From an uncultured Ruminococcus sp. (lineage in GTDB: Bacteria > Bacillota > Clostridia > Oscillospirales > Ruminococcaceae), in assembly GCA_947177935.1 (NCBI GenBank), contig CAMWWG010000040.1, forward strand, positions 1 to 7,797: a stretch of 7,797 bases of DNA, given 5' to 3'. A model generated the notes under the pieces. It had not been told where the DNA came from, searched no databases, and worked only from the letters and a program-made list of their open reading frames with translations. How positions within the stretch are numbered: position 1 is the first letter of the stretch; the number at the start of each line of letters is the position of its first letter. Both the position numbers and the translations under genes were made by a program. Below, piece after piece: positions 5,010 to 7,797 of the stretch.

Positions 5010-6533
5010 CGTTGCCGGGGGTTTTGTGGTTACATCATAGACAATGCGATTGACACTTTTGACTTCATTGACAATTCTGCTTGCAACGGTTTCCAGAACA
5101 TCATAGGGAATCTTTGCAAAATCCGCCGTCATGAAATCGTTCGTTGTCACGGCACGGAGTGCAACGGTATAATCATAAGTCCGGCTGTCGCCCATGACAC
5201 CAACGGAACGCATATTTGTGAGTACTGCAAAATACTGATTGATTTCCCGGTCAAGTCCATGTTCCGCAAGTTCCTGCCGGAAGATAAAATCTGCATCCTG
5301 GAGAATTTCAATTTTTTCTTCTGTAATATCGCCGATAATCCGGATTGCCAGACCAGGACCAGGGAACGGCTGTCTCCAGACGAGAATGGGAGATAATCCC
5401 AGTTCTGTGCCGAGTTTCCGAACTTCGTCTTTGAAAAGCATTCTCAGGGGCTCTATAATTTCCTTGAAATCCACATAATCCGGCAATCCGCCGACATTGT
5501 GATGAGATTTAATCACAGCTGCATCCCCTAATCCGCTTTCAATCACATCCGGATAGATTGTACCCTGCACGAGATAATCCACTGTGCCGATTTTTTTGGC
5601 TTCCTGCTCAAATACCCGGATGAATTCTTCACCAATGATCTTGCGTTTCTGTTCCGGTTCGGAAATGCCTTTTAATTTAGATAAAAACTGATCTTTCGCA
5701 TTGACCCGAATGAAATTCATCCCGGAATCTGCAAATGCCTGTTCTACTTCGTCGCCCTCATTCTTACGCATCAGACCATGATCGACGAAGATACAAGTCA
5801 ATTGACTTCCAACAGCTTTTGCAAGCAGAGCTGCTGCTACGGAACTGTCCACACCGCCGGAAAGTGCAAGCAGAACTTTGCCATTGCCGACTTTGGAACG
5901 GATTTCTGAAATTGCTGTTTTGGCATAGCCTGCCATTGTCCAGTCACCGGAACAGCCGCAAACATTCTTAACGAAACTGTCAATCATGCCTTGTCCTGCA
6001 AATGTGTGATTGACTTCCGGATGGAACTGCACCGCATAGCATTTTTTGTCCGGATTTTCAAAAGCCGCCGCCGGACAATCTGCAGTATGGGCAGTAATCC
6101 GGAATCCGTCCGGAACTTTTGAAACATAATCCGTGTGGCTCATCCAGGAGGGAGCTGTTGCCGGAAGATCAATCCCGCCGAAAAGAATACTGGAATGGTC
6201 ATAATGTGTATCTGTTTTGCCGTATTCAGAAGTTTCACAGGGAGAAACCGTTCCGCCGAGTGTATACGCCATTAACTGTGCACCATAGCAAATGCCCAGG
6301 ATTGGAATATCCAGATCAAAAATTTTTTCTGTAATATGGGGGGATGTTTCATCATAAACGCTGTTGGGTCCGCCGGTGAAGATAATCCCCTTAGGATTCA
6401 GAGCTTTCAGCTCCTCAATAGAAGTCTTGTAGCTTTTCACTTCGCAGTAAACACCGCATTCCCGGACTCTCCTGGCAATCAGCTGATTATACTGACCGCC
6501 GAAATCAAGAACAATAACTAATTGATGTGCCAT
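4995..6533 (-). CDS. guaA: GMP synthase (glutamine-hydrolysing)
   Basis: It converts XMP to GMP with ATP and glutamine, the last step of guanine nucleotide synthesis, in the cytoplasm. At 512 residues it is full length. The class I glutamine amidotransferase domain (about 5-190) has the nucleophile Cys82 in GICYGAQL and His171/Glu173 in FHPEVNH. The ATP pyrophosphatase domain has the PP-loop SGGVDSS (225-231). The C-terminal dimerization domain contains [17 protein letters not shown] and ends [10 protein letters not shown], the canonical terminus, so any insertion at the 3' end has kept the protein intact. The start is a unique ATG in front of the typical [23 protein letters not shown] lies 13 bases upstream, slightly far. 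It follows pyrB by 50 bases on the same strand and may share its transcript. Its codons use CGG and CCG far more than the element does. Confidence 0.98.
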   Translation of the reverse strand: MAHQLVIVLDFGGQYNQLIARRVRECGVYCEVKSYKTSIEELKALNPKGIIFTGGPNSVYDETSPHITEKIFDLDIPILGICYGAQLMAYTLGGTVSPCETSEYGKTDTHYDHSSILFGGIDLPATAPSWMSHTDYVSKVPDGFRITAHTADCPAAAFENPDKKCYAVQFHPEVNHTFAGQGMIDSFVKNVCGCSGDWTMAGYAKTAISEIRSKVGNGKVLLALSGGVDSSVAAALLAKAVGSQLTCIFVDHGLMRKNEGDEVEQAFADSGMNFIRVNAKDQFLSKLKGISEPEQKRKIIGEEFIRVFEQEAKKIGTVDYLVQGTIYPDVIESGLGDAAVIKSHHNVGGLPDYVDFKEIIEPLRMLFKDEVRKLGTELGLSPILVWRQPFPGPGLAIRIIGDITEEKIEILQDADFIFRQELAEHGLDREINQYFAVLTNMRSVGVMGDSRTYDYTVALRAVTTNDFMTADFAKIPYDVLETVASRIVNEVKSVNRIVYDVTTKPPATIEWE

Positions 6534-6574
6534 AAATTTATTTTCTCTCCTTAAAAATCTTATTTTTCATTTTT

Positions 6575-6590
6575 TGCCTGTTTTCAGGTA
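6575..6590. repeat. Small hairpin spanning the pyrB stop (CCTG-TTTT-CAGG)
   Basis: CCTG (6577-6580) and CAGG (6585-6588) form a stem extended by a G-U and a T-A pair. On the coding (minus) strand it reads CCTGAAAACAGG and includes the pyrB TGA. It is followed by A-rich sequence, not T, so it is not a standard terminator; it could affect pyrB message stability or coupling to guaA. The same 12-base palindrome core occurs downstream of guaA at 4963-4974. Confidence 0.5.
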
Positions 6591-7669
6591 TATTCTAATA
6601 ATAATCTCTCGTCGCAGTACTCACAGACCAGAGTAGAACCTTTGCCGAGAAAGCTCTTGGGAAGATAGCTCTCCTGATGCGTAATGCACTTGGGATTGGC
6701 ACAGACAACACCCTTGTGCAGATCACCAGCTAATAATTCCGTTTTTATTGTGCTCTGGAGCATTGTCAGGATCAGCGACATCCGGACATACATGCCGTAT
6801 TTTGCCTGTTTGAAATACAATGCTCTGGGATCATCATCCACAGCCACTTCAATTTCGTCCACTCTCGGCAATGGATGTAATACAATCATATCCGGACGGG
6901 CGAGATTCATTTTTTTTGCTGTCAGAATATACGTATCTTTCTGGGCAAGATATTCTTCCTGACTTGCAAAGCGTTCTCGCTGGATTCTGGTCATATAAAG
7001 TACATCTAGTTTCGGAATAGCATTCTCAAGACTTTCTGTTTCTTCATAAGTGCCACCGTTGGCGTGAATCATACTTTTAATATAAGACGGCATCCGAAGT
7101 TCTTTCGTAGAAATCATGATAAAATGATTTTCCGGATAACAACTCATTGCCTTGCAGAGGGAGTGAACAGTTCGCCCGTTGAGCAGATCGCCGCAGACGC
7201 CGATTGTCAGACCGGACAGCCGTTTTTTCTCCATCTTGAGTGTTAATAAATCCGTGAGCGTCTGCGTAGGATGGAGATGACCGCCATCCCCGGCGTTAAT
7301 CACGGGACAATCTGCGGTTAAAGCCGCCGCCTTGGCAGCTCCGACAGTGGGGTGACGGATGACAAGAACATCCGAATAACCGCTGACGATTTTGGTCGTG
7401 TCTTTGAGATTTTCGCCTTTGGCAACAGATGAAGTCTGTGGATTGTCAAAGCCGATAATCGTGCCGCCGAGCCGGAGCATTGCCGTCTGGAATGACATCT
7501 GTGTCCGGGTGGATGGTTCATAAAATAATGTTCCCATAATTTTGCCTTTACAGCTATTGGCATAAAGAGCGGGATTTTTCATAATTTCTTCTGCCTGTTT
7601 CAATAGACCATTCCACCATGAAATAGGGTGGTCATTCAGGTCAATTAAATGCGGATAGTCAGAAAACAT
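6584..7669 (-). CDS. pyrB: Aspartate carbamoyltransferase with C-terminal PyrI-like zinc module
   Basis: It condenses carbamoyl phosphate with aspartate, the committed step of pyrimidine synthesis. Residues 1-310 match the catalytic chain: the carbamoyl phosphate loop FYEPSTRTQMSF (49-60), the SSVAKGENL loop with Lys84, His133 in HPTQ, GDLLNGRTVHSL (160-171), TRIQRERF with Arg228, and HPLPRVDEI (265-273). The chain is 361 residues, about 50 longer than usual. The extra part carries Cys323-x4-Cys328 and Cys349-x2-Cys352, the same spacing and CxNxxCIxH style as the zinc domain of the PyrI regulatory chain, but with no nucleotide-binding allosteric domain. It is therefore a partial PyrB-PyrI fusion. 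The start ATG at 7669 follows AGGAGG by 11 bases. guaA lies directly downstream, linking pyrimidine and purine synthesis genes. Confidence 0.95.
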   Translation of the reverse strand: MFSDYPHLIDLNDHPISWWNGLLKQAEEIMKNPALYANSCKGKIMGTLFYEPSTRTQMSFQTAMLRLGGTIIGFDNPQTSSVAKGENLKDTTKIVSGYSDVLVIRHPTVGAAKAAALTADCPVINAGDGGHLHPTQTLTDLLTLKMEKKRLSGLTIGVCGDLLNGRTVHSLCKAMSCYPENHFIMISTKELRMPSYIKSMIHANGGTYEETESLENAIPKLDVLYMTRIQRERFASQEEYLAQKDTYILTAKKMNLARPDMIVLHPLPRVDEIEVAVDDDPRALYFKQAKYGMYVRMSLILTMLQSTIKTELLAGDLHKGVVCANPKCITHQESYLPKSFLGKGSTLVCEYCDERLLLEYT

Positions 7670-7797
7670 AAATATGGTATCCTCCTGTTTTTATTTTGGC
7701 TCTGTTAGACTAGAATTTAGAATATTCATAGTCTTAGGAAAACCAGAATTTTTATAACTTATATTATTAAAAAGTTATTTTCTTTTTTTCATTATAC
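7670..7797 (-). promoter_or_regulatory. pyrB leader region with possible -10 box
   Basis: This is the 128 bases upstream of pyrB. AGGAGG just before the gene is the ribosome binding site. TATAAT (minus strand, 7796-7791) at the window edge could be a -10 box, with its -35 outside, giving a leader of about 115 bases. A 7-base inverted repeat ATAACTT/AAGTTAT (7754-7778) and the hairpin at 7707-7734 lie in that leader. I see no match to the PyrR-binding consensus. Confidence 0.45.
7707..7734 (-). promoter_or_regulatory. Hairpin in pyrB leader
   Basis: On the coding strand AGACTA, a bulged base and GAAT pair with ATTC and TAGTCT, a 10-base stem with a 7-base loop, ending about 19 bases before the AGGAGG. 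No U-run follows, so it is not an intrinsic terminator as it stands. It could protect the message or regulate ribosome access. Confidence 0.45.

Noticed and set aside
6534..6583. Purine riboswitch upstream of guaA
   Set aside because: The 50-base gap to pyrB is too short for an aptamer and shows only a small hairpin.
7670..7797. PyrR-type attenuator upstream of pyrB
   Set aside because: No stem followed by a U-run and no recognisable PyrR-binding consensus was found; only a simple hairpin is present.

Overview
The window looks like a Bacillota chromosome with a mobilizable element inserted at the 3' end of guaA. The Bacillota call rests on strong AAAGGAG-type ribosome binding sites, consensus TTGACA/TATAAT promoters, a moderately AT-rich sequence and a MobV/RHH/RepA-type gene set. 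A Ruminococcus-like (Oscillospiraceae) gut host is my inference from overall protein character and was not tested by any search.

Positions 1 to about 4994 are the mobile element. On the minus strand, starting from one consensus promoter (4211-4239), lie a small HTH/excisionase-like gene (3956-4156), a tyrosine integrase (2862-3956), a ribbon-helix-helix MobC-like gene (2561-2881) and a RepA-type hexameric helicase ATPase (1253-2557). A 277-base non-coding region full of inverted and direct repeats follows (976-1252, candidate oriT and/or origin), and then a MobV relaxase whose 3' end runs off the window (975 to 1). The first four genes overlap or lie 3 bases apart and probably form one operon that couples excision, relaxosome assembly and DNA processing. 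A divergent XRE-family regulator (4343-4816, plus strand) has its own extended -10 promoter. An operator-like palindrome sits just downstream of the operon promoter, giving a lysogeny-style switch.

Positions 4817-4994 hold a bidirectional terminator, a long inverted repeat, a pair of 10-base direct repeats 11 bases apart that resemble integrase arm sites, and a second hairpin. The inferred attachment core overlaps the last codons of guaA (4995-5009). The other end of the element lies to the left of this window.

Positions 4995-7797 are host chromosome on the minus strand. They hold guaA (GMP synthase) and, 50 bases upstream of it, a pyrB (aspartate carbamoyltransferase) with an unusual C-terminal four-cysteine zinc module like that of the PyrI regulatory chain. 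The last 128 bases are the pyrB leader with a hairpin. By hand count the tetranucleotide CCGG occurs about 3 times in the 5 kb element and about 26 times in the 2.8 kb host part, which independently supports the boundary. I see no sign of a wholly new defence or catalytic system. The most distinctive items are the GTGACG repeat array, the integrase-relaxosome operon and the PyrB zinc fusion.
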